Below, in pieces: positions 22,711-34,099 of a stretch of DNA of 64,000 nt. The translations under genes and the position numbers were made by a program. How positions within the stretch are numbered: position 1 is the stretch's first letter; every line of letters starts with the position of its first letter. Source of the DNA: Bombyx mori (taxonomy: Eukaryota > Arthropoda > Insecta > Lepidoptera > Bombycidae); contig NC_085107.1 of assembly GCF_030269925.1 (NCBI RefSeq), positions 18,912,001-18,976,000 of the forward strand, read 5' to 3'. The notes under the pieces were generated by a model, which was not told the DNA's origin, ran no database searches, and saw only the letters and a program-made list of their open reading frames with translations.

Positions 22711-23359
22711 ATTTGTTCAGGTACTCTTAATTAACTTTGATTACGTTGCAGATACTCTTATTTTATTCTGTTAAAGCTTTCTCTCTTTTTTTGTTGAAAA
22801 CATTTTAATTCGCCGATCGGTAGAGCCTGAAGTTATTCATTGCGGTTATAATTAAAAGAAATTTCATTATTTTCTCAAACAAAACATCCGTAATTATTCT
22901 TGTAACGTTACATTACGATGTTTATTAAGTTATATTTTCTTTACTTGTCCATAGCCAGCAATTTAACCCCTCACATACAATAACGCGAATCCTCCACCTA
23001 CCTTGGTACTTAGGACTGAAGTCCCTACTACAAATTGGTAATTGCCCAGTAGGCTGTGCGATTGAAACCAATCTAAAATCTTGCAAGCTTGCAACATTCC
23101 CTCCTGATAGGCGAGAACGTAAACACGGGAACAACGTTTCGTATTTCGGTAAAAAAAATTACCAAATTTTTTTTTTAAATAATATTTTTCACTTGGCAAC
23201 ACTTTAATTGAATTTTCCAATAAACTTCCAATGACAGCCATGTTTACGCACCCTAATTATGTTGACTGAGTGGTGAATTAATCTGCTTCTAGTTATCATC
23301 GTGACACACTAATCTAGTTATTTTTAGGTTAATACGTTTTAGTGCCTAAATTACGTTCG
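22711..23359. other. Non-coding stretch
   Basis: Two overlapping minus frames (22925-23241) show no family resemblance. No repeat recognised. Confidence 0.35.
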
Positions 23360-23640
23360 ACTATTGCACAGGGGTAGGATTAGTAAGCTGAAGTGGCAGG
23401 TCACATAGCCCGAAGATCGGACGACTGAGGGGGCAGAATGATCCTCGAGTGGAGACCACGTACTGGCAAGCGCAGTGTGGGACGCCCACCTACCAGATGA
23501 ACCAACGTCCTGGTGAAAATCTGGGTCACGTTGGATGCAGGTAGCAATGGACCGGCCGCACTGGACATCAGTTGAAGAGGTCTATGTTCAGCAGTGGACA
23601 GTAGACAGGCTGAGATTATGATGATAGCATATGACAATGC
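23360..23640 (+). pseudogene. LINE RT C-terminal remnant
   Basis: Allowing frameshifts, the plus strand reads KLKWQ (23386), then a run resembling WRPRTGKRSVGRPPTRWTDD (about 23450-23510), then an end around aggtctatgttcagcagtgg. This is the C-terminal tail of a moth endonuclease/reverse transcriptase. It has frameshifts and stops and is dead. A Bm1-like SINE follows directly at 23641. Confidence 0.7.
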
Positions 23641-23900
23641 AATAATTTGCGTAATTACTGGTGGTAGGACAACTTGTGAGTCCGCACGGGTAGGTACCAC
23701 CGCCCTGCCTATTCCTGCCGTGAAGCAGTAATGCGTTTTGGTTTGAAGAGCGAGGCAGCCGTTGTAACTATACTGAGACCTTAGAACTTATATCTCAAGG
23801 TGGGTGGCGCATTTACGTTGTAGATGTCTATGGGATCAAGTAACCACTTGACATCAGGTGGGCTGTGAGCTCGTCCACCCATCTAAGCAATAAAAAAAAA
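23641..23900 (+). mobile_element. tRNA-headed SINE (Bm1-like), linker plus body
   Basis: Good copy from ataatttgcgtaattactgg to the A-run at 23890. Head missing. Confidence 0.9.
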
Positions 23901-25535
23901 GCAAATACCGATTAGGTTCGGTTACATAAGTCGATCCTAACATTGATCGGCCTGTAAGTCATCGGCCAATTAAACAAACTTCAGTAATTAACAGTTTTTT
24001 GGACATGAAAGGAGACGGCCCGACATCCATCAGTGCAATGTGAACTTTAACTAGTTTAGAACTGAATACATAATTTGATAGCTAAAGTGTCGAGTCACTT
24101 GTATGAAAGTTTTAATGATGGCCAGCTTAGTGCATAACGTATGAGGAACGCGGTCTAAAGTTCATCCAACACGAAGCTCACTTTAACAAGCTTTTAAATA
24201 TATTTTAATAGCGAAATTTCGTCTTGACAAGTGCACATTAAAGTAAGACATGTCACCTCACTATTATGCCCACTATTATGCTATCTATTAATACATACGA
24301 GTATAAACTAACTAAACTAATAAAATAAGTACAAACTAAAGTTTGAATGATATCAGTTCTAGTATATAAATATGAAATATAAATGAAACCATTACATATT
24401 TGTTATTCTGTATTCGAATATAGTGCAGAATTGTGTTGAGTAAAAATGAATATGCAGCGGAAATAGTTTTCTTAGAAAATAACAAAGCTTCTCAACTCAA
24501 TATCCAATATGATTTAACGCTTGAAAGTAATTTGAATACGAAGGCTTTTGCGCTCTTGTTACTACTCATTTGCAGCAAAAATAAAATACATATAAACACA
24601 ATTTGTAAATTTAGTAAAATAAGCAAGTGATAAAATTTATTAGTTTTCTCTTTAACTCACGAGAAAGAAGTTCACTCTAAATTAGATCCAAGAATGAGGA
24701 ATCAAGTTTTTCAACGTTCAATGCTTATGATGATAACACAAGAGAAATCGAACGACTAAATAATTGCTTTAAAAATCTCAACTAAATGTTTCTAATAATC
24801 ATATCTAAAGTCACAGTTGTAGTTTCAAGTTGAAAAAGTGGTCGTTGAATTTCGAATATTTTTGAACAACTTAAACACCAGCTCTAAAAGAAAAAAAAGG
24901 ACATTTCCATCTATTCGTTAAGCGTAAAAGTAAATATCAAAATGCAATCAATTCTGTTATTTAAAATGTAATTACAATTCACGAAATTAACACGAATTTA
25001 CAATTACGAAAGCATCGCATCAATTAACGCGATGCAAAATTAACTGTTTGATGCGTTCTGATGATTTATTTGGAAAACATGGTTGCATACAATCACAACC
25101 ACGGCTCATCGACTGTGTATATACATATTTTCAACACAAAACGTCGAAGTACCGATGATTTGCACAATGTACTTGTTCAGTAGCTGTGCCTCCAATTTCA
25201 GCTCGGACACGGATCATTTTGGCATACTAATCACCAACCGATTTGTTCACCGACTTAGTTGAAAGCGACACTAATTATGGAAAGACATTCGCAAAAAAAG
25301 CTGAGGGCTAATTCAACGTCATTGTTGAGATTAGCGTCCTTAGCACAGAGAAATGCACAAAAATCTGTGTATCCGATTTCACCTGACGAGATAGAATCAA
25401 ATATCACTTCAAATTTTTTTACCAGATAGTTTTATAATGAACTAAAAGAATTTTATTTATGTACTTTCCCCAAGGTTTTATTTTAAACTCAATTATATAT
25501 ATTTTTTATAGTACCCAGAAAGATTTTATCAAATA
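23901..25535. other. AT-rich stretch without a recognised gene
   Basis: A 65-codon plus frame at 24433-24630 has no recognisable character. No shared repeat seen. Confidence 0.4.
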
Positions 25536-25831
25536 CTAGCTTACCCGGTAAACTTCGTAGTGCCTCAATCGATAAATAAAATACCTAAACTTTTGTATAT
25601 AATAAACTTAAAACAAACAAAAGGAATCCGTCCGACGGGGTACACATCAAAGGAAAAACAAAATTGTTATTTTTATTTAATTCCGAGCATTTTCATTCAT
25701 TTATTTCTTTTAAACCTTCCCTGGACTTCCACAAATAATTCAAGACCAAAATTAGCCAAATCGGTCGAGCCGTTCTCGAGTTTTAGCGAGACTAACGAAC
25801 AGCAATTCACTTTTATATATAGGTATATAGA
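25536..25831 (-). mobile_element. Helitron-like element, family H2, copy 1
   Basis: In sense (minus) it starts A|TCTATATACCTATATATAAA and ends CCGGGTAAGCTAG|T. It is nearly the same over its whole length as 57391-57680. 5' TC, 3' CTAG and insertion between A and T fit Helitrons. At 296 bp it has no Rep/helicase and must be non-autonomous. Confidence 0.75.
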
Positions 25832-26071
25832 TATAGATTAACTGAGAGATTTGTAAAACATATTCTATTAAAGAAGAAAGTGTCATAATAAATTTTAGGG
25901 TGCTTTTGGACCTTTCTCGAAAACAAACGATGATTCCTGAAATGAAAAATAAAACACAAAAATTGCATTTCAAACTTGCACGCAACACAAATTTATAATT
26001 ATTACAATTACGAAGTCCCTTTTGACGCTTCTTAGAACGTAACTCTTCACGTTTCGCATAATTTGAAATAA

Positions 26072-27022
26072 CTAGTGGTCCCCCGGTAGTCGAAATTCGA
26101 CTACAGTTAAGTGAAATAATAATTTTGTACATTATTATGATTCTATTTTCAAAGACTACATCAATGGCGGATCCAGGGGGGGGGGTCATGGGGGTCATGA
26201 CCACCCCCTGAGCTGGTTCCAGGACTTAGGCGGACCACTAATTGAATATAATGATTTTATTTATATATTTTGCCACCATACAAATTTTATGTAACTATGT
26301 AGTTACATAAAATCTGTACCTTCAATATTTAATTAATTTAATATAATATAATAACTTTGTATAATGGCAAACTTCTGGGAACGAACGCATCTAAATTTGA
26401 CTATGTGACCCCCTCCTGGCGCCAAAGCTGGATCCGCCCTTGGACTACATCGATGCCTCCAATGAACACTACTGTAACTCCAAATTCGTAGGTTTACAGG
26501 AGGAGAGTTTAAACGAAAAAAGTTGATAAATATATCTGCAATAATAAAGATTTTATGTTTTTTTTCTTGTGTGACTAGCTCATTTACTCTTGCTTCGAAC
26601 CCCATTAATAAATTTGTAATACTTTTAAAATAGTGAAGCGATTTGCGTGAAATACGAAAATTTCAAAATTTTGAGTTAGAGTAGTGCTCATTGACATATT
26701 ATACTTCTTTAATCACAGATTCCGCTAAGACTATGTATACTTTAGACAAATATTAAGAAAGAAAAACAATATTTAATCTATTCGCAATTTGACCATAGAC
26801 TAATCGTATAGCAATAAGAAAATTTTGACAATAAACAAATAGTATGCATGCGTGTGTGTGTCAAATACATGGTAGTGTGCGTAATGTTTTTTTATTGATA
26901 TAATGTATTCTTTATGCATAATTTAAAAAAAAAATTAACATTCTGCACTCATTCTCAATAAGTGTGAAAAATTTCATAGTTCTCCGTCCGCGCAATTTTC
27001 GTAAAAAGGGGTACAAAGTTTT
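26072..27022 (-). mobile_element. Helitron-like element, family H1, interrupted copy
   Basis: The sense 3' end is at 26072 (CTAG, with the near-palindrome tagtcgaaattcgacta 12 bases inside). The body resumes at about 26698 and runs to 27022 (caaagtttttg), matching 53282-53714. Between them lie a hAT-type MITE (26162-26442) and about 250 bp of unassigned sequence (26451-26697). The 5' end is cut off. Confidence 0.7.
26162..26442. mobile_element. hAT-type MITE with 8-bp TSD
   Basis: The ends CAATGGCGGATCCAG and CTGGATCCGCCCTTG are inverted repeats with one mismatch. Perfect 8-bp duplications GACTACAT lie at 26154-26161 and 26443-26450. The 8-bp duplication and CA-(A)-GGCGGATCCAG ends point to hAT. 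A 14-bp palindrome pair (26284-26297 and 26300-26313) sits near the middle. At 281 bp it has no coding capacity. Confidence 0.9.
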
Positions 27023-27603
27023 TGATAATCATTTTTTGTTCCTGGTCGTAAAGATCATTTAAAAAATACACAATCAATCTAAATCATTATACAAAATTAA
27101 TTCACACATACACAATAACATATAATAATAGCATCTGTCTCATGGGACTTTGTAATTGCAATAGAGTATAAGTATGGTTCGGGAGCAGTGGTTCCGCGAT
27201 ATCAACGGGAGGGATCGCTCGTCTCTTCACTAACATTACGTATTCTAAACTACAAACACGTCACACTCGCGTTTGAGGGTTGGGACAGTGTATACTACAA
27301 TTGTGTCTTCGATTTCACGTCTCGACTTGGCTATTGGCTTAACATATTGCTTGGAAACGGCAATTTTTCGGTTTTTTCTTTTCTCTCACACCTGGCTTTA
27401 CCAGCTATAGTTTCGGCGACCGTTTATACCGCTTCCCTTAAAACAACAACAGTAAGCTAGTGTTCTAACGATGTAATTGTTTTCTCTTTTTTTTCTCGAA
27501 TAGAAATGTGCATATAGTATGAGATCGACCGCACACATTATGTGGAACTGATCGTATTCCGTCCATAATATGTGCGTGGTGAGTGTTGTGTGAGGTGTTA
27601 GTG
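27023..27603. other. Non-coding stretch upstream of a candidate exon
   Basis: Open frames cross here (27188-27460 plus; 27398-27718 minus) without family resemblance. The stretch could hold a promoter or 5' UTR for the ATG at 27604, but no clear core element is visible. Confidence 0.3.
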
Positions 27604-27669
27604 ATGTCAAGCACAAGAGTAAGAAAAAGACTTTACAAACATGCAGATGATATTGGCGGTCGGAGGAGG
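27604..27669 (+). CDS. Candidate first coding exon of an unknown host gene
   Basis: An ATG at 27604 opens a basic 22-codon frame beginning MSSTRVRKRLYKHADDIG and running in frame to GAGG|GTGAGT at 27667-27675, a strong splice-donor match. The G at -3 is acceptable for insect starts. Codon composition (charged, balanced) differs from the AT-driven noise frames nearby. No downstream exon could be joined within the window and I do not recognise the protein. A chance ATG plus donor is quite possible. Confidence 0.35.
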
Positions 27670-27799
27670 GTGAGTCATTTCTTTTAAATACTAAATTAAA
27701 TGTGTAATTTGCAATCAATATTTTTTTATACGTATAATATTAGATGTGAAGTTTGATATATTAAAAATATTATTAAATTGTGTTCAGTCCTATTAAGGT

Positions 27800-27970
27800 T
27801 GGGCGTGTTGTGAGTCTGCACGGTTAGGTAAATTCTGCGTATTTCTGCCTCAAAATTACTATTAATTACTTTTCGCTTTGAATGGTCAGACGGCCGTTGC
27901 ACACTAAAATTAAAATTAATGTCTATTGGATCTAGTTAACAGCAGGTGGCCTATGAAAACGTATTCCCAC
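27800..27970 (+). mobile_element. Degenerate Bm1-like SINE
   Basis: Phrases gttgtgagtctgcacggtta, tatttctgcc and cagcaggtggcctatga follow the body order with deletions. Confidence 0.5.
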
Positions 27971-28284
27971 ACAATACAAAATCGAATTGAAACAATAATT
28001 TAAATGCTGCTGAAACAATGACTTCATTGATTTGTTTCGACGGATTCCACAGTCAATCAAACTGTCGGGCCTCAAGCTACTCATAGTTAATTCTGTATGC
28101 ATATAAACGTAATTATCATTTTAAAGTTAGAAATAATAATAGCATAGCAGGGCGTGACCAAGAAAACTATAAAGTATTCGGAGTGTCGGAACTAGTAAAA
28201 CGCAAGATTGTGCAGTTAAAATAGTTCTATATGTTAAGGATTCGGGAAAACCGTATAAAATTCTACAAATTCAATTAAAAAGAA

Positions 28285-28672
28285 GAAAAAAAAACATTTG
28301 TGCAATTCACACGTGGTAGAAGTGAAACTTCCAAAAATGTTAGCTTCAAAATAATGAGACGAATGTAAAATTTCGGGAAGAGAATAATTAGGTACCTAAT
28401 GATCACAGTGATACAAAGTTTGATAATTATTTTACATTTTATTCGTATATATTATCTAGATGTATTCAGAATGTATTAAGTACGAATATTAGGTACGAAG
28501 CAGAGCACAAAGTGAACCACGAATATAAGAAACACTGTATAATGTTTCCTATCTCATTTTCTCCTACGTTAAATCTGATGAATTTATGTGTCTGTCTCTG
28601 TTTACTGTCGCTTTTTCATTTCGTTGACTTTCGAGTCAAAACGATGTTAAAGAAGTTTTCACTTCAAAACTT
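28285..28672. mobile_element. Inverted-repeat element, family G, copy 2
   Basis: It opens with tttgtgcaattcacacgtgg and tagaagtgaaacttcc and closes with aagaagttttcacttcaa. Its ends match 18325-18710; the middles differ. Confidence 0.55.
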
Positions 28673-28799
28673 TAAAAATAAACTATTTTATATCTTATTA
28701 GTGTGTACGTAATTGACAATGTCCTTCAAATTTAAACACATTTATTTGTTTGTCTTAACTTCCTTCTCCATGTCTTAAGGAAAGTGGTGGTTTTGTTTT

Positions 28800-28876
28800 G
28801 CTGTCTACGGGATTCGGCAGCCACTTAGCACCAGGTGAGCTATGAACTCGTTCACCTAACTAAGCAGTCAAAATTA
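28800..28876 (+). mobile_element. Degenerate 3' end of a Bm1-like SINE
   Basis: It keeps cacttagcaccaggtgagct and ctaactaagca in family order. Confidence 0.4.
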
Positions 28877-29206
28877 AAAGTTACTGTGTAAATTTACCGT
28901 GATTCATATGAATTCGAAACCACACAAATTTCACGCCACGGAAGTATGTGCCACTGAAATATGTATTACGCTGTACGTAATCCCGAACTTGCGAGAGGCA
29001 CAGCCTTAATAATTGCGTGGAAGGCAACGATACGACTGCAGACTTTGCCAATTACGAGCGACCGAGTGCCGCGATTTGGCAATGAGCAGTTGGCGTGGCC
29101 AGTAATTGGCATGCCCACGTCGGTAGTGAAATGACCTCCTGCTTTTGGGCGACTGGTAATGACAAATTGTACACTCGTTCAGCAATGAAGTTAGTATGGG
29201 ATTTTT

Positions 29207-29700
29207 GGAACAAAGTTCCATATGAGACGATGCGGAGGTGTACCCTAACCGGGAAAAAACGTCCGTAACGTAAGATTTTATGTTTGCTACCTCATAACTT
29301 TTGACTAGGTGAATCGATTTTGATGATTCTTTTTTATTAGAAAGCTCACGCTTTCTATCGTTAGCTGGAGATCAACAGAATTTAGTCCTGTTCTGATAAT
29401 GGTATCCATGAGAAAACCATATAAGCCTTAAATTTGCATTAAGTACGTGCGCGTGAAATAGATAAATAACTCAATATCACGCCAACCGATTTCGATGATT
29501 ATTGTTTTTAATGTATATTAATCTGTTTTGGAATATCTTTTTTTACCAATAAAAAATCATAATAAAAAACGTATACCCGAATAATTATTTTCTTTATACC
29601 TCGAATAGAACTTAAAATTAATATTTTTATACTAAGGAACTTCGTTCGTATCCGGTGTCCCACGACACCACACATCTCTTTTCATAGCATAGCGATGTAT
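29207..29700 (+). mobile_element. Double-hairpin-ended element, family E, copy 1
   Basis: The left end has GGAACAAAGTTCC (29207-29219) followed by gacgatgcggaggtgtaccc. The right end has GGAACTTCGTTCG (29636-29648) and, five bases on, the hairpin GGTGTCCCACGACACC (29654-29669). Similar ends occur at 57214-57889 (reverse) and, with a different interior, at 51968-52307 and 63507-63840. The middle (about 29285-29520) reappears in reverse at 58590-58865. Non-coding; element class unknown. Confidence 0.6.
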
Positions 29701-29884
29701 GTAGAACCTACGTTCTCATATAAAAAAACATTTTATGTCAATTTCAAAAGATGACACTTTTTTTTCTTTTGTTTTTAAAACATTTTTGTGACTATGCAAG
29801 TAAATTTTCGAGAAACTAATGAGAGCATATTATTGAGATACACGAATTAAATACACCTAGACAATGTCTAGAAATTGTACAGAT

Positions 29885-30025
29885 CGAAGATGAGTTCACG
29901 GCCTGCCTATTGTTCAGTGATCCCCGGCGGACAAAGAAATCGCTACGCGAATACCGTCACGGTATGAAAAATTCCCCACTCTACAAACTGGAAAGCATTA
30001 AACTGCTCACGCGACAGAAATAGGC
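29885..30025 (-). mobile_element. Degenerate Bm1-like SINE
   Basis: Phrases gatgagttcacggcctgc, ctactgggt-like spacing and gcgacagaaataggcagg follow the reverse body order with many changes. Confidence 0.45.
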
Positions 30026-30236
30026 AGGCTATTAAATAAAATTTAGCCGATTCGTTTTGCGCAAATCTTTAACTATTATAAATGACCCTGATTATCTCAA
30101 TTGATTACTACTATTACTTAACTGATGACTATTTTAAGTGACCCTACAATAATTTAAAGATACAGCAAAAGCTTCTTATTCGCGCTTTCGCTATTCGCGG
30201 ATTAAAAAAGTGCGACCCAATTCCTATAGGTATAAC

Positions 30237-30500
30237 GGCCGTCTGGTGTAGTTGTAAGTGACATGGTCACTACACAAGGGGGTCGCGGGTTCGAATCCCG
30301 CCAAGGGAAGATATTTGTATGATAAATATAAATGTCTTTTCCAGGGTTATGGATGTCTATTAAATATATGTATGTGTATAATAAAAATCTTACATTTATA
30401 TCCGTTATCTGGTACCTGTAACACAAGTTCTTTACGAACTTATCACGGGACCAGTTAACGTGGCGTGATTGTTAGTAAATATTTATTTATTTATTATTAT
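30237..30500 (+). mobile_element. tRNA-derived SINE, family C, copy 4
   Basis: Close match to 755-1030, with intact B box GGTTCGAATCC and the tail ttagtaaatatttatttatt. Confidence 0.87.
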
Positions 30501-30771
30501 ATTAGCGGCTAAGGATTTCGTTATTCGCGGAGCAGAGCTAAAAAGGATTCCAATATGTCGGTATCCATACGAATATCCTTTGTAAGCGCGTCTTCAAATG
30601 GACTATGGCTAAAGTACGTTGTTGACAAAAGCCGCCTACGCTGCTCTATATAATATATGTATGTAATTTACCAATCCATATTCATTGTTCGCGGCATTAT
30701 GGAAAATATACACCGCGAATAAACTACTTTTATTCTACTTCACTGCAATTCCAACTCAGTGGTAGATTCAG

Positions 30772-31113
30772 ATTGAAATGTGGGTGTGGCGGAGGATGCT
30801 GCGAATACCGTGGACTGCCATGCGAACAAACGAGTCCATTCTAAGGCAGCTAGACATCCGAAAAAGGCTCTCTTCCATCTGCCGGGAACGTGTTATGAGC
30901 TTCTTCGGACACATCATGCGGTCTCCCAGACATGAATTAGAGAAGCTCATAATTACGGGTCGAATAGAAGGCAAGCGCGCCGTGGGCAGAACACCAGCCA
31001 GATGGTCAGATCTAGCAAGAGAAGCACTCGGTGGTAGTCTGTACCATGCAGTCCATGCCACCCATGATCGGGCGCATTGGAAGTACATCGCATGTGGTCG
31101 CGATCCTCAGTAG
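30772..31113 (+). pseudogene. LINE reverse transcriptase C-terminus (open 111-codon frame)
   Basis: The plus frame reads WRRMLRIPWTAMRTNESIL, then RLSSICRERVMSFFGHIMR, LEKLIITGRIEGKR and GRTPARWSDL before a stop at 31111-31113. RR(M/I)LRIPWT...NExxL, FFGHIxR, LExLIxTGxxEGxR and RWxD are the order of the C-terminal end of endonuclease/reverse transcriptases from moth LINEs. The fragment at 38294-38632 (minus) is the same family. It is 5'-truncated but has no stop in what remains. A family-B LINE tail begins about 20 bases downstream. Confidence 0.8.
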
Positions 31114-31134
31114 TGAGGGAACGATATAGAAGAG

Positions 31135-31258
31135 GGTAGATTCAGTAAAGCACTGCTCATGCTAGGGCTAGTGTTAGAGGAAGCTCTTTCAGGTTGAATC
31201 CCGTGAGCTCACATACTAATCCGCGCGTATTTGCAATAGCCTCTTAGGTTACCGACAA
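31135..31258 (+). mobile_element. LINE 3'-end fragment, family B
   Basis: Phrases ggtagattcagtaaagcact and tgctagggctagtgttaga match the family; the 3' A-run is lost. Confidence 0.6.
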
Positions 31259-31434
31259 TTAGGTACAGAGAGAAAAATTAGTTTTCTAGAAATCTGTCCA
31301 AAATCTCAAATCAATCAAATTAAAATAGTTAACAAACAATAATAAATTCTGTACAATCGTTGTACACGCTTGGAACAGAAGTAACGCCGATATTGATCCC
31401 GAAACATCCCGAAAAATTATCGCCTTTGAGGTGG

Positions 31435-31560
31435 TCAATACGCTTTTATTGGCTTGGTGTGAATGTAACGGAATCTTTAAACGTCATTTTTATTGTTCGA
31501 TTAACTTGAAAATTTTGACCCGCAGCAAGGACCGAATGACAATAATTTTATAACTTCGGT
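31435..31560 (+). repeat. Remnant of the foldback element seen at 43480-44030
   Basis: aatacgcttttattggctt, tgtaacggaatctttaaacg and aaggaccgaatgacaat follow the same order as in 43485-43615. Only the first arm is kept. Confidence 0.5.
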
Positions 31561-31580
31561 TCAATATCTAAGACCAGTAT

Positions 31581-32012
31581 GACTTTTTGGCGAGAACGCG
31601 ATGAGTGAAGTTGTGTGATTTGTTTTATTTTATCTATTTAGTGTTTCTTCAGATTTAAATGTGTTATAACGGTGTGTTATTAACTGTTTAATATATGTGC
31701 ACCAATGTGGGAAAATGAAACAAATCCGCTGGACGTCACTCCTCGGGATTCTCCAAAGAGTCCACTGAAAAAACTTCGGTAAATGACCACCATTTTACTG
31801 AAATTTTTTCATCCCATATTATCTCATCTCATTTCATTTATTTTCATCCCAGTTGATTAATGTCTGCCTGAAATTGATAATCTTCATTTCATTTAATTCC
31901 ATTTAATTTCACACCATATTATAATTTTTCATAAAAATAAGAATATAAATTAAAATAAGACATGACCTAAAAGTCTTAGTTACCAGGTCATAAAATCCCA
32001 TGAAAAAAACAA
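31581..32012 (+). mobile_element. TSD-flanked retroposon, family D, copy 2
   Basis: Same start (gactttttggcgagaacgcg) and same tail (accaggtcataaaatccca, A-run) as 3726-4181. It is flanked by a perfect 12-bp duplication TAAGACCAGTAT (31569-31580 and 32013-32024). It shows the empty state of the 84-bp insertion found in copy 1. Confidence 0.82.
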
Positions 32013-32024
32013 TAAGACCAGTAT

Positions 32025-32478
32025 CCACAGTATAAGAAGAAACATGAAATTAGTTTGGTTTGCTATTGTTTATTTTTAGTTTAGTAAAGTATTTAATTAT
32101 TCAAAATATGAGAGTACAAATACAAAACTAAAAATAGAATCAGTTTATCATTTGACAAAATCATTTGAGAGCCGCCGGATTAAGCGATCTTACCTTTCAA
32201 TAACGTTCGATGCTTTACGCAAACCCATTCGACCGGAGCGTGCAACACACTAATTAATGGTATTTCGAGCCCTTTGTGGGTTCGCTCGATCACCTGACAG
32301 TAACTTGATCGTGTTTCGATGTAGTGAGCTTCGTAATTGGCAGACTGCAACGGTACGGTCAAGGATGCATACAGTCTAATTGTGTTTATATAACGCACGT
32401 ACGGTCAGCCTAATTGAGTATCCTAATTTAATTAAAAAGAGAGAGATACAGAGAGAGTATTATTTATTGTACATACCT
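32025..32478. other. Non-coding stretch
   Basis: It includes a short GA-rich run near 32440-32460. No gene recognised. Confidence 0.4.
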
Positions 32479-33582
32479 AGTCTTGCCATAAATACTGAGA
32501 AAAAGGAAAAAAAAAAATGTATATTGCAAATAACATTTATTACTTTTACAGTGTGTTATTTTAATACATAAATATAAAACAATTAGAAGTATAAAAAGCT
32601 TATTCGAAGTGGTCTCCACTGGCTGCAATACGGTCCTTTAAACGTTGAAGCCAGTTATCAATAGAAGCACGCACTCTTTCCATGGGAAAATTTTTCACTG
32701 CCAATCGTACGGATTGTTTTAGGGACTTCAAATTATAATGGTGTTTAGAGCAAGCCGTACTCTCTAAAACTGACCATAAATCATAATCCAGCGGATTAAG
32801 ATCGGGATTAGACGACGGCCAGTCTTCGGCTCTGACGAAGTTCGAAACGTTCGTTTCCAACCAAGACTGCGTAGACCGAGCTTTATGACCTGGCGCCGAG
32901 TCTTGCTGGAAGGACCATTCTTGATTATTGAACATGGTGTTGTTAAGGGGCTTCACTACCTTCTCAAGAATGGTATCTTGATACACTTGTGCCGATGTTT
33001 TGATACCTTTTTCACAAAAGTATGGCTCAGTCACTCCTTCATAGCTAATACCCCACCAAACCATCACTGAAGTCGGATAGTGCCCACGTTGCACTCTGTC
33101 GACTAATTGGGAAGCTTCCTTAGATCTTTGAGCATAAATACGGTCATTTTGTTTGTTAAAATGTTGCTCAATTGTAAAAAAGTTCTCATTCGTAAACAAA
33201 AAAATTTTATGACCTCCCTTTGCGTACCTCTTCAGCAGTTGTTTCGATTTTACCGCCCTATTCTCTTTTAAATTATCAGTAAAGAAATGACCAGTACGTC
33301 TCTTATAGGCTGCAAGTCCTAAGTCATCTATTAAAATACGCGACATGGTTCTAGGTGCTATCCTCATCTCCCGAGATAAAATCTTTTGCTTTCGGACAGG
33401 ATTTCTTCGAATTCTTTCCTTACTGCTTTGACCACCTTTTTCGTACGAACAGTACGTGGACGGCCAGATCTTTTTCTGTCACAAACAGAGGAGGTCTCAT
33501 TGCACCTATTAATAGCCCGGTACACAAACATTTTACTAATACCAAGCGTATGGAGAGCTTAAAAAATTGCATTAAGCTCCAT
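32479..33582 (-). pseudogene. Tc1/mariner DD37D (maT-type) transposase, inactive
   Basis: A 255-codon open frame (33367-32600) holds most of a transposase: YKRRTGHF, the first catalytic block IFLFTNENFF, the second FQQDSAPGHKA (Asp156) and the third WPSSNPDLNPLDYDLW (Asp194). 37 residues separate the last two Asp, the maT spacing. The first catalytic Asp is Asn60 (AAT at 33190-33188). Upstream the N-terminal helix-turn-helix with LGISKMFVYRAINR and the GRPRTVRT hook is readable to an ATG at 33582, but one in-frame TAA (near 33559) and one frameshift (near 33405) separate it from the rest. A likely terminal repeat (tagtcttgccataaatactg) lies near 32480; its partner was not found. Several defects make it clearly dead. 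Confidence 0.85.
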
Positions 33583-33729
33583 ACCTACCTCCATACATAC
33601 CGCGCCATCTCACACGGGTGCACAGATATCAATGCAAGCAAGGCATGTTATGATAGTAGTTTGGAGCGAATCCATTCCCAGTCAGTTTTAGAAATACAAA
33701 CAGACTGGTTCCACGGTGATTTCCTTTCG

Positions 33730-33880
33730 CGTGATCTCGACGATTTCCACGATGAGGGAATAACATCGTATAGGGAGGGAATAGTATTGTAAGTAAGCAC
33801 GGATTCCTAGATGTCACCTCCCTGCTTATATCTGCTGCGAAGGAATTATGCGTTATGTAATACAATTTCAATGAAGTGGT
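33730..33880 (+). mobile_element. Degenerate Bm1-like SINE linker and body
   Basis: Phrases gatttccacgatgagggaat, taacatcgta and ctgctgcgaaggaattatgc match the linker and body of the family in order. Confidence 0.4.
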
Positions 33881-33893
33881 AGATGTATAAAAT

Positions 33894-34093
33894 ATGTCGG
33901 AGAAGCCACAATTATTAACACCATCGTCAGACATCATAGGGGCGAATACGGTGATCGAGCTAAGAGAAATATTGAGTACACCAATCACGTTTGTTGTCTT
34001 AGAACAATTTAGAAATCTTCTCTTGACGTTTAGCAAACGAAAACGAATGATAGTTCTTAGGGCGGAGGCACCGCTCTTCAAGAAGGCTGGTTG
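33894..34093 (+). CDS. Candidate coding exon ending at a splice donor
   Basis: An ATG at 33894 (A at -3) opens a frame starting MSEKPQLLTPSSDIIG that stays open for about 67 codons to GTTG|GTAAGT at 34090-34099, a consensus donor. The protein is of normal composition (TPITFVVLEQFRNLLLTFSK), but I recognise no family. A longer frame (161 codons, 34114-33629) is open on the opposite strand, which weakens the case. No partner exon was found. Confidence 0.28.
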
Positions 34094-34099
34094 GTAAGT

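Noticed and set aside
25752..26204. 150-codon minus open frame
   Set aside because: It crosses the edges of two Helitron-like copies and a hAT MITE, is rich in I/F/K/S, and has no domain character.
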